Source: Bin87 sp965220055 (GTDB taxonomy: Bacteria; Chloroflexota; Dehalococcoidia; Lucifugimonadales; UBA3495). Taken from it: 64,000 bases of DNA. The position numbers and the translations under genes are program-made. Each line of letters opens with the position of its first letter. Positions within the stretch are counted from its first letter, which is position 1. The stretch is from contig CBDCPE010000004.1 of the NCBI GenBank assembly GCA_965220055.1, positions 1,240,001-1,304,000 of the forward strand, in the 5' to 3' direction. Below are positions 7,997-15,851 of the stretch, in pieces. The notes beneath the pieces are model-generated. The model searched no databases. It was not told the origin of the DNA and saw nothing but the letters and a program-made list of their open reading frames with translations.

Positions 7997-9406
7997 CTAC
8001 ACGACGATCTTCCGGACGAAGCTGGTCTCATCGGCACCACCGCCGACGTCCAGCACAGCGACGCCACCCTGCCGCCGGATGTCTGAAGCGGCGCGCAACG
8101 CCGCCGCGTGGGATTGTTCATCCGGGGTGGACACCAGGACAGAATCCGCATCGGATTCAGGGGAATCACGGACCGGCATTGCCGCCAGAAGCGCTTCCAA
8201 GGTACAGGCGAATCCCAAGGCTGGCACGGGAGCAGGGCCGCCCAGCGCTCGCGCCAGGGCGTCGTAACGGCCGCCGCCGCCCAGAGGGGCATTTGCGTCA
8301 CCGCGCACGATATCGAAAATTATTCCGTTGTAGTACGCGATGCCACGGGCAAGGGAGAAATCGATCTCCAATCTCTGGGAAACCGCCGGGTCGCCGGTGA
8401 TGAGGGCGGTGAGCTCGATGAGCCGATCGACGGCCTGAGTGTCCGCGCCGGCGGCCACCACAATGGACTGTGCCTGAGGCAACGCGTGCGCCGGGTCGCC
8501 TTTGACGGAGGCAAGCTGGCTGGCCAGCGCGAGGCCGCGTTCGACTGCGTCGGGCGCGTCGCCACCGCGCAACTTGCGCAACAGACGGTCGACGATCTCG
8601 TCGGGGGTACGGCGACCCAAGGGCATGTCCGCCGACGTGTTCCAGCGCATGAAGCCGGCCAAGACGGAGCGTGCCGCGCCGTCGGGGAGGCCGTTGACCG
8701 CGACGGCGAGGTGCTTTTCCTCGTCGGGCAGGCCGATGCCGGAGACAACGTGCAGCTCGCCCGCACGTTGCAGGGTCGACGCCAAATTTTCGTTGCCGTC
8801 GCCAATGCGGTTCATGTTGGCGATGATGAACTCCCGGGCGCGGTCGGACAGGCCCACGGTGTCGAGCACGCTGTCCAATACGTCCAGATCCGCGAGGCGC
8901 AGGCGATAGTCGGTGATGCCCAGCTCGGCGGGGATACCGGCGGCCAGGGTCAAGAGCTCAGCATCGGCGAGGATGCTATTGGCACCCACCAGTTCGGCGC
9001 CGACCTGGGTGAATTGGCCGGTGTCCGCGGCGCTACCGGTGTCGTAGCGGAAGACGGGCCCACAGTACTGCCAGCGCACCAACGGGGTCTCGTCGCTGTC
9101 GGTGGTCGTCTCCAGGTAGTGCCGCATGATCGCGGAGGTAAACTCGGGGCGGAGGCTGACCGCATTGGAGCCGGGGTCGGTGAAAGAATACATCTGGGAT
9201 GCCAGATCGCCGCCGGATTTACGAATGAACAGCTCGGTGGCTTCCAAGATCGGAACTTCCAACTGAGCGTAGCCGAAGCTGCCGACGAAGTCAGCGAGCC
9301 GGCGTTGGACGCGCTGCTTGTGCAGGTGGGCGTCGGCGGCAAAATCACGCATGCCAACCAAGCGGCCCACGGGGTTGGGACGGACGGGGGAATCAGCGGA
9401 AATCAT
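7997..9406 (-). CDS. hisZ: ATP phosphoribosyltransferase regulatory subunit (HisZ-like class II synthetase paralogue)
   Basis: A 469-residue class II aminoacyl-tRNA synthetase-like protein. Motif 1 region LRPEFTSAIMRHYL, motif 2-like LVRWQYCGPVFRYDT (about 108-122), a histidine-A-like ARGIAYYNGIIFD, and GGGGRYDALARALGG are seen. The C-terminal anticodon-binding domain is short, and FRYD replaces the FRxE of histidyl-tRNA synthetase, so HisZ is favoured. The protein is longer than usual HisZ because of an insert between motif 2 and the histidine-A motif. ATG at 9406 heads the operon; TACAAT (9420-9415) could be a -10 element very near the start. HisZ normally activates short-form HisG, yet the HisG here is long. 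Confidence 0.75.
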   Translation of the reverse strand: MISADSPVRPNPVGRLVGMRDFAADAHLHKQRVQRRLADFVGSFGYAQLEVPILEATELFIRKSGGDLASQMYSFTDPGSNAVSLRPEFTSAIMRHYLETTTDSDETPLVRWQYCGPVFRYDTGSAADTGQFTQVGAELVGANSILADAELLTLAAGIPAELGITDYRLRLADLDVLDSVLDTVGLSDRAREFIIANMNRIGDGNENLASTLQRAGELHVVSGIGLPDEEKHLAVAVNGLPDGAARSVLAGFMRWNTSADMPLGRRTPDEIVDRLLRKLRGGDAPDAVERGLALASQLASVKGDPAHALPQAQSIVVAAGADTQAVDRLIELTALITGDPAVSQRLEIDFSLARGIAYYNGIIFDIVRGDANAPLGGGGRYDALARALGGPAPVPALGFACTLEALLAAMPVRDSPESDADSVLVSTPDEQSHAAALRAASDIRRQGGVAVLDVGGGADETSFVRKIVV

Positions 9407-9430
9407 CGCGTGTTATTGTAGCATCTGCGC

Positions 9431-9464
9431 GGCACGGCGGTCGCGCCCGACCGCTACGCGTGCC
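9431..9464. terminator. Hairpin between DUF4276 gene and histidine operon
   Basis: GGCACG (9431-9436) plus GCGGTCG (9437-9443) pair with CGACCGC (9448-9454) and CGTGCC (9459-9464), leaving a four-base bulge. The structure overlaps the DUF4276 stop codon. No U-run follows on the minus strand, so it may insulate or stabilise transcripts rather than be a classic terminator. Confidence 0.45.
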
Positions 9465-10155
9465 TTAGCGCGGGACTTTCAAGGCCCGATAACCAATTCC
9501 CGAAGTGAGGACATTCTTCGCGAATTACGGGTAACCCGATTGCAGTAGCGGCGACGACGCCAAGGAGTGGTTTCTGATAACCCGGTAGCAAAGTGCTAAT
9601 CCTCTTGGATGGGGCGGTTTCCGGGGAATCGTTGATCTCTTCCGGTGTATCGAAGCTATCCATGACTTTCTGGAAAGGTTCGGCGAGCTCGACATGATCG
9701 ATCGCCCGCGCGAACGCCTGGCGATCGCTGAACAACATGGCCTCGAACTCGTGCATCATAACGTACGGCAAAAATCGATCGGGATTGAAGCCTTGTCCCA
9801 TCTCATTCACCACATCGGCGAGCATAGCGCGCTCAACATGGTCGCCTTTTGCCGGTGGCGGGAGATGTCCGGCTTCTGCGCGTCCTGACCAGCCGCCCAG
9901 TCTATCTGATGGCAGGCCATAATAATCAACGAAGGTACTTACAATAATGCCGGGATCCGCGCGAAGATGGTTGATGATATCGCGTCGGGCTTCTGGCCAA
10001 GGCCGTATCCCACCGCGCCGGCGTCTCGCCCGCTGTTTGCCCATCAGACGGCTATTTACGGCCAGGTATCCATATCCGTAAAGATGGGGTGCAAGCAACC
10101 TACCAACGAAATCTTCCTCGGTTTGTCCCTCGACGATGATAAGCAGCCGGGTCAT
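9454..10155 (-). CDS. DUF4276 family protein (predicted TOPRIM-like partner of an AAA ATPase)
   Basis: A 233-residue protein starting MTRLLIIVEGQTEEDFV, with an acidic EGQTEE at 9-14, then FVDYYGLPSD (about 75-84) and a later EFEAMLFSD block, all characteristic of DUF4276. The strand-acidic-loop arrangement (E near residue 9, D at about 77) resembles TOPRIM-type nucleases, but that is inference. I chose ATG at 10155; an earlier start at 10203 would overlap the upstream gene and add 16 residues not expected in the family. It begins 16 bases after the AAA ATPase stop, so the two form one transcription unit. Similar ATPase plus TOPRIM-type pairs occur in OLD- and PARIS-like anti-phage systems. 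Confidence 0.75.
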   Translation of the reverse strand: MTRLLIIVEGQTEEDFVGRLLAPHLYGYGYLAVNSRLMGKQRARRRRGGIRPWPEARRDIINHLRADPGIIVSTFVDYYGLPSDRLGGWSGRAEAGHLPPPAKGDHVERAMLADVVNEMGQGFNPDRFLPYVMMHEFEAMLFSDRQAFARAIDHVELAEPFQKVMDSFDTPEEINDSPETAPSKRISTLLPGYQKPLLGVVAATAIGLPVIREECPHFGNWLSGLESPALRHA

Positions 10156-10171
10156 CACTTCACAATCGCCG

Positions 10172-11227
10172 TCATTCCTGCGCTGGACGACCTCCGATTT
10201 CATTCTTTTCCCACAACTCCCCCATGCTGTAATCTTCCAGCCATACCGAATATCTCTGGGGGTCTAACCGTTCAAAAATAGCCTCTCCGTTGACTCGGTT
10301 AGTCACGATAACGTCTTCCGGCTCAAAATGATCCAGCAGGGTTGGCGATTGCGTTGCCATGATGACCTGGCTATCCACGGCGGCCCGTTTCACCATAGAA
10401 GCCAGCAGAGTAATGGCATAGGGGTGCAAACCCAATTCCGGCTCATCCAGTAGGATTACCGAAGGCCGGAGCCTTTGCGGCTGCAGCAGGACGGTTGCCA
10501 AAGCAATAAATCGCAGCGTGCCGTCAGACAATGACGCGGCGTTGAAGTAGGAGTCTGACCCTTTGTGCCGCCATTCAAGAAGGATCTTTTCCGGGTTCAA
10601 CGATTGCGGCGCCAAGTCGAAATCATCAAAAAATGGCGCCACCATCTGAACCGTTCTCCTAATGGTCCGGTACGATTCGGGATGTATGGACTGAAGGAAA
10701 AACAGGAACGCAGCCAAGTTGGAACCGTCGGTCCGTAACGCACGGTTGTCATACAAATCGCCCAACTTCTTCATTGGAGACGCCCGGCTAGTGTCGTGAA
10801 AGTGGTATGCAACCCACGGGTCTACCGAGCGGAGTTCTCCGCTCGTGGTTTCTTCGTCATACGACGGTCTTGACGTCAAAAAAGGTTGTAGAGACTTGCC
10901 GGTGTGGCTTCTACTGGCGAACGAATCGCCTGTCGTATCGGTCATCGCTAACTGATACACCTCACCGTTGTCGAAGGTGATCACAACCTCCAGTTGTTGC
11001 GTGGTACGAGAGCCAAAGTGGAGAATTCGATCGGCCCCGCCGGCCCTAGCAACGAATTCGTGGACACGGTCCCTAGCCACATCGCGCAACAGAGAAAACA
11101 CTTCGATGAAGTTGGACTTACCAGAACCGTTAGCACCGATCAACACGTTAATCGGGTTTAGCTCGAGGCCTTCAACTGCTTTGATGCTCTTGAAACCTCT
11201 GATCGTAATATTATCCAGTGCCGGCAT
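10172..11227 (-). CDS. AAA family ATPase (SMC/OLD-like, AAA_21 type)
   Basis: A 351-residue ABC/SMC-like ATPase without a long coiled coil. Landmarks are ITIRGFKSIKAVEGLEL at the N-terminus, Walker A GANGSGKSN (31-39), the signature-like LSDGTLRF (233-240), Walker B VILLDEPELGLHP (257-269) and the switch ATQSP (291-295). ATG at 11227 was chosen because homology starts there; upstream in-frame codons to 11473 encode Arg/Pro-rich nonsense antisense to the previous gene. It is followed 16 bases later by a DUF4276 gene. Proteins of this type act with nuclease or TOPRIM partners in DNA repair or phage defence. No transposon ends are seen around the pair. Confidence 0.85.
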   Translation of the reverse strand: MPALDNITIRGFKSIKAVEGLELNPINVLIGANGSGKSNFIEVFSLLRDVARDRVHEFVARAGGADRILHFGSRTTQQLEVVITFDNGEVYQLAMTDTTGDSFASRSHTGKSLQPFLTSRPSYDEETTSGELRSVDPWVAYHFHDTSRASPMKKLGDLYDNRALRTDGSNLAAFLFFLQSIHPESYRTIRRTVQMVAPFFDDFDLAPQSLNPEKILLEWRHKGSDSYFNAASLSDGTLRFIALATVLLQPQRLRPSVILLDEPELGLHPYAITLLASMVKRAAVDSQVIMATQSPTLLDHFEPEDVIVTNRVNGEAIFERLDPQRYSVWLEDYSMGELWEKNEIGGRPAQE

Positions 11228-11241
11228 GGTTGCACCGCCAA

Positions 11242-12024
11242 TCACGGGTGGGCGTTGAGGCCGCCGTCGATGTAGACGGGCTGGCCGGAGGGGTAGTCGC
11301 AATGCGGGGAGCAGAGGTAGACGAGTATGGCGGCGAGGTCGCGAGGATGGCCCTTGCGGCGCATGGGGGTGTAGCGGACGAGGAGCTCCTCGCGCTGGGT
11401 TTCGAGGGGGATGTCCTCGGCGGTGGACCAGCCGGAGCCGACGGCGTTGACGCGGATCTCGCTGCGGCCCCATTCCACGGCCAGTGATCGAGTCAATGAG
11501 AGGACGGCGGCCTGGGTGGCGCTAAAAGCCGAGCAATTGATGATCCCGCGCTCCGCCAGGTTGGAGATGACGTTTACGATCCGGCCGTACCGTTGGCCCA
11601 GCATCCGTTGACCCACAGCCTGGCTGAGCATGAAGGTGGCGCGGACGTTGCGGGCGTGAAGCTCGTCCCACTCGGAAAGATCGATATCGACCGCGGGTTT
11701 GGCGAAGAAGCTGCGAGTGTCGTTGACCAGTATGTCGACCCTGGGATGCGCGGCGGCGAATGCGGCCAGCACCGCCCCGGCGCCGTTCGGAGTGTCCCAA
11801 TGACCGGTGTACCCGTAGGTGTCCGTACCGGAAACAGCGGTAACGGCGGTGCGAATGGCGTCGGTCGAACCGGCGTGACGCGCCACGGCGAATACGGCGG
11901 CTCCGGCCTCAGCTAGGGCGGCGGCGATGTGCGGCGTCTCGTCTCCGCCGGCCGAGGCGACGATGGCGGTGTGACCGGAGAGGTCAAATTCAGCGGGCAG
12001 GTTAGATGCGGACGAGATTGCCAC
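11242..12024 (-). CDS. Degenerate short-chain dehydrogenase/reductase-like protein with repeat-derived start
   Basis: A Rossmann-fold SDR relative of about 260 residues ending in the normal ILVYLCSPHCDYPSGQPVYIDGG. The catalytic YxxxK is replaced by FSATQ (167-171), the cofactor glycine motif reads SAGGDETP, and NNAG is replaced by NDTR, so oxidoreductase activity is unlikely. There is no in-frame ATG near the fold. A REP-like repeat (12013-12047) supplies GAGGAG, nine bases, then GTG at 12024, which I take as the start. The frame can be extended to ATG 12240, but that adds two repeat copies read as protein (VIARSVATWQS and CHCEERSDVAI). The downstream AAA ATPase begins 14 bases later. Fold assignment is firm, the start is inferred. 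Confidence 0.65.
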   Translation of the reverse strand: MAISSASNLPAEFDLSGHTAIVASAGGDETPHIAAALAEAGAAVFAVARHAGSTDAIRTAVTAVSGTDTYGYTGHWDTPNGAGAVLAAFAAAHPRVDILVNDTRSFFAKPAVDIDLSEWDELHARNVRATFMLSQAVGQRMLGQRYGRIVNVISNLAERGIINCSAFSATQAAVLSLTRSLAVEWGRSEIRVNAVGSGWSTAEDIPLETQREELLVRYTPMRRKGHPRDLAAILVYLCSPHCDYPSGQPVYIDGGLNAHP

Positions 12025-12047
12025 GTCGCTACGCTCCTCGCAATGAC
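12013..12047. repeat. REP-like repeat copy at the 5' end of the degenerate SDR gene
   Basis: The plus strand reads CGAGATTGCCACGTCGCTAC, then GCTCCTCGCAATGAC. ATTGC and GCAAT at the edges and GTCGC/GCGAC-like inner parts make it palindromic. On the minus strand it contains GAGGAG and, nine bases on, GTG, matching a ribosome site and start. Confidence 0.85.
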
Positions 12048-12163
12048 AGATGGTGGTTAGTGGTGGGACAGAATCACGATGAGCGCATCGCGATGAACGG
12101 GGTCGGTTGGTAGTGGACGAGGCGCGGTTGGACAGAGGCCGAATCAAGGGATCTGAGCAGGGT

Positions 12164-12198
12164 CGAGATTGCCACGTCGCTACGCTTCTCGCAATGAC
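12164..12198. repeat. REP-like repeat copy between two SDR genes
   Basis: The same 35-bp unit as at 12013-12047 with a single difference, TTCTCG in place of CTCTCG-like bases (minus-strand GAGAAG rather than GAGGAG). Same orientation, 151 bp away. It lies in the noncoding interval 12025-12285, which I find otherwise empty. Confidence 0.85.
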
Positions 12199-12285
12199 AG
12201 GGATTCGGGCGATTGCAGGGGTACGGGACTGGTGCGCCACGGAGGCACAAGAACAGGACGGAGCCGCCGCGCCACAATTGCTGGG

Positions 12286-13095
12286 CTAGGGTTCCAGGGC
12301 GGCGACAGGAGCGTGACCGGTGGGAGCGATGCCGGCGGCGAGTCCCGCACCGTCGAGGATGAACATTTCGCCGGTCATGTAGTCGGAGGCGTCGGAGGCG
12401 AGAAACACGGCAATGGGGCCCAGATCCTCGGGCTTGCCCAGCTTGCCGGTGGGCAGGAAATCGCCAGACTGGGGCAGGGTGCGGTTGATCTCGGCACTGG
12501 GATCGATGGTGGGAATGAAGCCGGGGACGATGCTGTTGGCGGTGATGCCGTACCGAGCCAGGCTGAACGAGAGGACGCGTGTCAACTGGATCACCCCACC
12601 CTTGGAGGAGCAGTACATATAGATATCGCGACCGCCCCGGAGTCCGAAGCCGGATGCGACGTTGATGATCTTGCCCTTGCCGGCGTCCGCCATGGGCTTG
12701 GCGGCGGCGCGGGCACAGTAGAAAGCGCCGGACAGGTTGACGGACATGGCCGATTCCCAGTCGTCGTCGGTGATCTCCCAAATGGGTTTCAGGACGTTTT
12801 CGGCGACCATGGCAGCGTTGTTGACGAGCGCGTCAACGCGTCCAAAATGGGACATGGCAGCCGCGACCAGGGCGTCGGCGTCCGACGACTTGGACACATC
12901 GGTGGGCACGGCGATGGCGTCCTGGCCGGCGGCGATGACCTCGTCGCGGGCGGCCTCGATGGGGCCAGGGCGGCGACCAGCGATGACGAGGTTGGCGCCG
13001 GAGCGGGTGAGGGCGCGGACCATTTCAAGACCGAGACCGGTGCCGCCGCCGGTAATGACGACAACTTTGCCGTCGAGATACAGGTTTTCAAGCAT
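12286..13095 (-). CDS. SDR family NAD(P)-dependent oxidoreductase
   Basis: A 269-residue classical SDR. The cofactor loop is VVITGGGTGLGLEM (12-25), the NNAA motif lies near 92-95, catalytic Ser is in NVASGFG, and the active site YCSSK follows RDIYM. The C-terminus VFLASDASDYMTGEMFILDGAG is typical. The substrate is unknown; sequence style resembles gluconate or 3-oxoacyl reductases. ATG at 13095 overlaps the end of birA by eight bases, so the two genes are probably co-transcribed. Unlike the neighbouring SDR relative at 11242-12024, all catalytic residues are intact. Confidence 0.9.
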   Translation of the reverse strand: MLENLYLDGKVVVITGGGTGLGLEMVRALTRSGANLVIAGRRPGPIEAARDEVIAAGQDAIAVPTDVSKSSDADALVAAAMSHFGRVDALVNNAAMVAENVLKPIWEITDDDWESAMSVNLSGAFYCARAAAKPMADAGKGKIINVASGFGLRGGRDIYMYCSSKGGVIQLTRVLSFSLARYGITANSIVPGFIPTIDPSAEINRTLPQSGDFLPTGKLGKPEDLGPIAVFLASDASDYMTGEMFILDGAGLAAGIAPTGHAPVAALEP

Positions 13096-13891
13096 TGGGA
13101 ACGGGCTCTCCTTCGGCTGCGCGAAGGGTAATGTCTCCAGCGGTGAGGGTCAACAACTCCCCGTCGTCGGTGCGGAGCAGCAGGTTACCATGTTCGTCGA
13201 TGTCCTCGGCCATGCCGGTGGCGATAGAGCCGTGGTGGGTTACGGTCACACGCTGGCCGAGGGTGTCCAGCCAGCGACGCCATTCCGGGATGGGGGAGCG
13301 ACCGCGGCGCAAATCGAGGTACAGGGCATCCATGTGCTGGAGGATGCGGCGTAGGAGCTCCGCGCGGTCGACCTCAGACTCCGCGAGATGGTTCAGGCTG
13401 GTAGCGGTGGCGGCAATCTCGGGGTCGGCGGATACGTCGAGGGCCACATTGACACCGATACCCACGACGGCCTGCTGAATTTGCGGCCCGGACAGGGAGC
13501 TTTCGGCCAGGATGCCGGCGACCTTGCGGCCGTCGATCATGATGTCGTTGGGCCACTTGATGATCGGATACAGGCCGGCGACCTGACGGATGGAACGGGC
13601 GACGGCGACGCCGGCCAGGGGGCTGAGCAGCGGCAGGGCGTCAGCGTCGGGTCGGAAGAGGACGGAGAAGTAGAGGTTGCCGGTGTCGGAAACCCAACGG
13701 CGGCCGAGACGTCCACGGCTGGCGGTCTGGGTCTCGGCGACCACGACGGCGCCCTCTTCGGCGCCGGCGCGGGCCCACTCGGCCGTGTCGTCCATGGTGG
13801 AGCCAGTGGACTGGTAGAACCGAACACTACGGCCGATTGTGGCGGTGTACAGGCCGGAGCGGAGCATTTGGACGACGATGGAGGGAGGCAT
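13088..13891 (-). CDS. birA: Biotin--[acetyl-CoA-carboxylase] ligase, monofunctional
   Basis: BirA activates biotin with ATP and transfers it to biotin carboxyl carrier protein. The 267-residue product shows STNxxA-like STGSTMDDTAEWA (about 28-40), the biotinyl-AMP loop SRGRLGRRWVS (58-68), IIKWPNDIMIDGRKVAGILAE (109-129) and a C-terminal SH3-like domain with DDGELLTLTAGDITLR. There is no N-terminal helix-turn-helix, so it should not act as a repressor. ATG at 13891. It is followed by an SDR gene with an eight-base overlap. Confidence 0.95.
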   Translation of the reverse strand: MPPSIVVQMLRSGLYTATIGRSVRFYQSTGSTMDDTAEWARAGAEEGAVVVAETQTASRGRLGRRWVSDTGNLYFSVLFRPDADALPLLSPLAGVAVARSIRQVAGLYPIIKWPNDIMIDGRKVAGILAESSLSGPQIQQAVVGIGVNVALDVSADPEIAATATSLNHLAESEVDRAELLRRILQHMDALYLDLRRGRSPIPEWRRWLDTLGQRVTVTHHGSIATGMAEDIDEHGNLLLRTDDGELLTLTAGDITLRAAEGEPVPNA

Positions 13892-13919
13892 GGTCTGTCA
13901 AGACGCGTCTGGCGCGGTG

Positions 13920-14369
13920 TTAGCCGTCCGTCGCCCAGTCGGCAAACGAAACCCCAGCCGTATATTCAGCCGGCAGCAATCCCCACAGGATTTCCAAAAG
14001 CGGCTGGACCTCAGCGAGTGCCAGCTCGGCGCGATAAGGAGTCATAAAGACTTCGTAAAAATTGCCGTGCAAGCGCTCGGCAGCACTGAGACCCTGATCA
14101 ATGTCAGATGCGTGCTCCGGCAGCTCAGTAATCAGAGCAGTGATCGCTTCCTGTATGGCCACATGGTCGTAGTGTTGCCAGCCGCGCAAGGTGGCTACCG
14201 CCTTGGTCAGATGGGCTACGGTGCCCCAACCCTTTTCGCCGGCCTGGCACAGATCGCCATCAGCCAGGTGGGCAGGCCATTTCGACCAGTAATCCCTGGC
14301 TTGGGCCATATGCTTGCGGATGCGAGCATCGCGGCGGGCAGGAGGTTCGCGATGAGCTCGAGGGGGCAT
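13920..14369 (-). CDS. PaREP1/HEPN-like domain protein
   Basis: A 149-residue, helix-rich protein. The core (about 22-130) has the pattern DLCQAGEKGWGTVAHLTKAVATLRGW, then LSAAERLHGNFYEVF, which resembles the PaREP1/HEPN-type four-helix fold with an RxxxxH-like or xxLHxNFYE motif at the third helix. HEPN proteins often bind or cleave RNA or pair with nucleotidyltransferases, but no minNT partner is adjacent. The first 20 residues are Arg/Pro-rich, so a later ATG at 14309 is possible; I kept 14369 because it lies 16 bases after glyS. Function unknown. Confidence 0.6.
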   Translation of the reverse strand: MPPRAHREPPARRDARIRKHMAQARDYWSKWPAHLADGDLCQAGEKGWGTVAHLTKAVATLRGWQHYDHVAIQEAITALITELPEHASDIDQGLSAAERLHGNFYEVFMTPYRAELALAEVQPLLEILWGLLPAEYTAGVSFADWATDG

Positions 14370-14385
14370 GATCGTTGTGACGATT

Positions 14386-15705
14386 TTACCAGCCGTGGTC
14401 GTAGCGGTCCTGGAGGACTTCGAGGAGGTTGCTGACGGGGATGCGCTGCTGGATCATGGTGTCGCGGTCGCGGATGGTTACGGCGTGGTCGTCTAGGGTG
14501 TCGAAGTCGACGGTGACGCAGTAGGGGGTGCCGATCTCGTCCTGGCGGCGATAGCGGCGGCCGATGCTCTGGGCGTCGTCGAACTGGGCACGGAAGCGGC
14601 GGCGCACCAGGTCGTAGACGCTGCGGGCGGTAGGAGCGAGACGGGCGTTGCGGCTGAGGGGCAGCACGGCGACGGTCACAGGAGCGAGGGCACGGTGGAA
14701 GTGGAGAACGGTGCGAATGTCCTTGCCGTCGGGTTCCTCGTCGTAACTGTCCAGCCAGAAGGCCAGGGTGGCGCGGTCGACACCGCCGGAGGGTTCGATG
14801 ACGTAGGGAAGGTAACGTTCGTGTATCTCGTCGTCGAAGTAGGTGAGGTCCTCGCCGCTGAACTCCTTGTGGCGACCGAGATCAAAGTCGGTGCGGTTGG
14901 CGATGCCTTCCAGCTCGCCCCAACCCCAGGGGAAGCGATACTCGATGTCGTAGGTGGCCTTGGCATAGTGGGCAAGCTCGTCGCCGGCGTGCTCCCGCAG
15001 GCGAAGGTTGCCGGGGCGGATGCCGTAGCTGACGTACCAGTCGAAGCGGGTCTTCACCCATTGCTGCAGCCATTCATCGTCGGACCCGGGCTTGACGAAG
15101 AATTCGATCTCCATCTGCTCGAACTCACGAGTGCGGAAAGTGAAATTACCGGGGGTGATCTCGTTGCGGAAGGCCTTGCCGATCTGGGCGATGCCGAAGG
15201 GCAGCTTCTTGCGGGTGGCGGTCTGGACGTTCTGGAAGTTGACGAAGATACCCTGGGCGGTCTCGGGCCGCAGGAAAACCTCGTTGCTGGATTCCTCGAC
15301 GGGGCCCATGAAGGTGCGGAACATCAGGTTGAAGCGGCGCGGTTCGGTGAAGTCGCCGCCACACTCCGGGCATAAGTCGGTTTCGAGCTGGTCCTGGCGG
15401 AAGCGGCGGTGACACTGGCGACACTCGACCAACGGGTCGCTGAAATTTTCGACGTGGCCGCTGGCTTCCCACACGCGCGGGTGCATCAGGATAGCGGCGT
15501 CCAGGCCCACGACGTCATCACGCTCAGAGACGACGGAACGCCACCAGGCCTCCTTGACGTTGCGCTTGAGTTCGACGCCCAGGGGGCCGTAGTCCCAAGT
15601 TGACCCGAGGCCGCCGTATACCTCGCTGGACTGGAACACGAAACCCCGTCGCTTGGAGAGGGACAGGACTTTATCCATATCGGCGTAGGGGAGGATGCGC
15701 GGCAT
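14386..15705 (-). CDS. glyS: Glycine--tRNA ligase, dimeric (alpha2) type
   Basis: A class II aminoacyl-tRNA synthetase charging tRNA-Gly. The 439-residue protein has GFVFQSSEVYGGLGSTWDYGPLG (21-43), a zinc-binding region CRQCHRRF...CPECGG (about 95-116), motif 2 GIAQIGKAFRNEITPGNFTFRTREFEQME, motif 3 and a C-terminal anticodon-binding domain with VTVAVLPLSRNA and IGRRYRRQDEIGTPYCVTVD. It is the single-chain type, not the alpha2beta2 GlyQ/GlyS type. ATG at 15705; the 146-bp gap upstream to the chelatase gene shows no obvious T-box leader on the coding strand. Confidence 0.97.
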   Translation of the reverse strand: MPRILPYADMDKVLSLSKRRGFVFQSSEVYGGLGSTWDYGPLGVELKRNVKEAWWRSVVSERDDVVGLDAAILMHPRVWEASGHVENFSDPLVECRQCHRRFRQDQLETDLCPECGGDFTEPRRFNLMFRTFMGPVEESSNEVFLRPETAQGIFVNFQNVQTATRKKLPFGIAQIGKAFRNEITPGNFTFRTREFEQMEIEFFVKPGSDDEWLQQWVKTRFDWYVSYGIRPGNLRLREHAGDELAHYAKATYDIEYRFPWGWGELEGIANRTDFDLGRHKEFSGEDLTYFDDEIHERYLPYVIEPSGGVDRATLAFWLDSYDEEPDGKDIRTVLHFHRALAPVTVAVLPLSRNARLAPTARSVYDLVRRRFRAQFDDAQSIGRRYRRQDEIGTPYCVTVDFDTLDDHAVTIRDRDTMIQQRIPVSNLLEVLQDRYDHGW

Positions 15706-15851
15706 ACTGGGACCTCGTTGTCAGGATCAGGGTGGAATTATGTTACCACTCATCAAATGATCGAGAAGAACCCGCCTTCGGCAGCGGTGCACAGATCGCC
15801 GGCGCTGAGCGACGGCGAGTAACCAGCGCGCGAAGCGCTATCGGAAGATCG

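Noticed and set aside
9431..9464. Histidine attenuator before hisZ
   Set aside because: No histidine-rich leader frame fits in the 47-bp gap, and the hairpin overlaps the upstream stop codon without a U-run.
12025..12240. N-terminal extension of the degenerate SDR from ATG 12240
   Set aside because: It would translate two copies of the palindromic repeat (VIARSVATWQS and CHCEERSDVAI) and unrelated low-complexity sequence before the fold.
15706..15760. T-box-like AGGGTGG upstream of glyS
   Set aside because: The motif reads on the plus strand while glyS is on the minus strand, and no specifier stem or terminator is visible.
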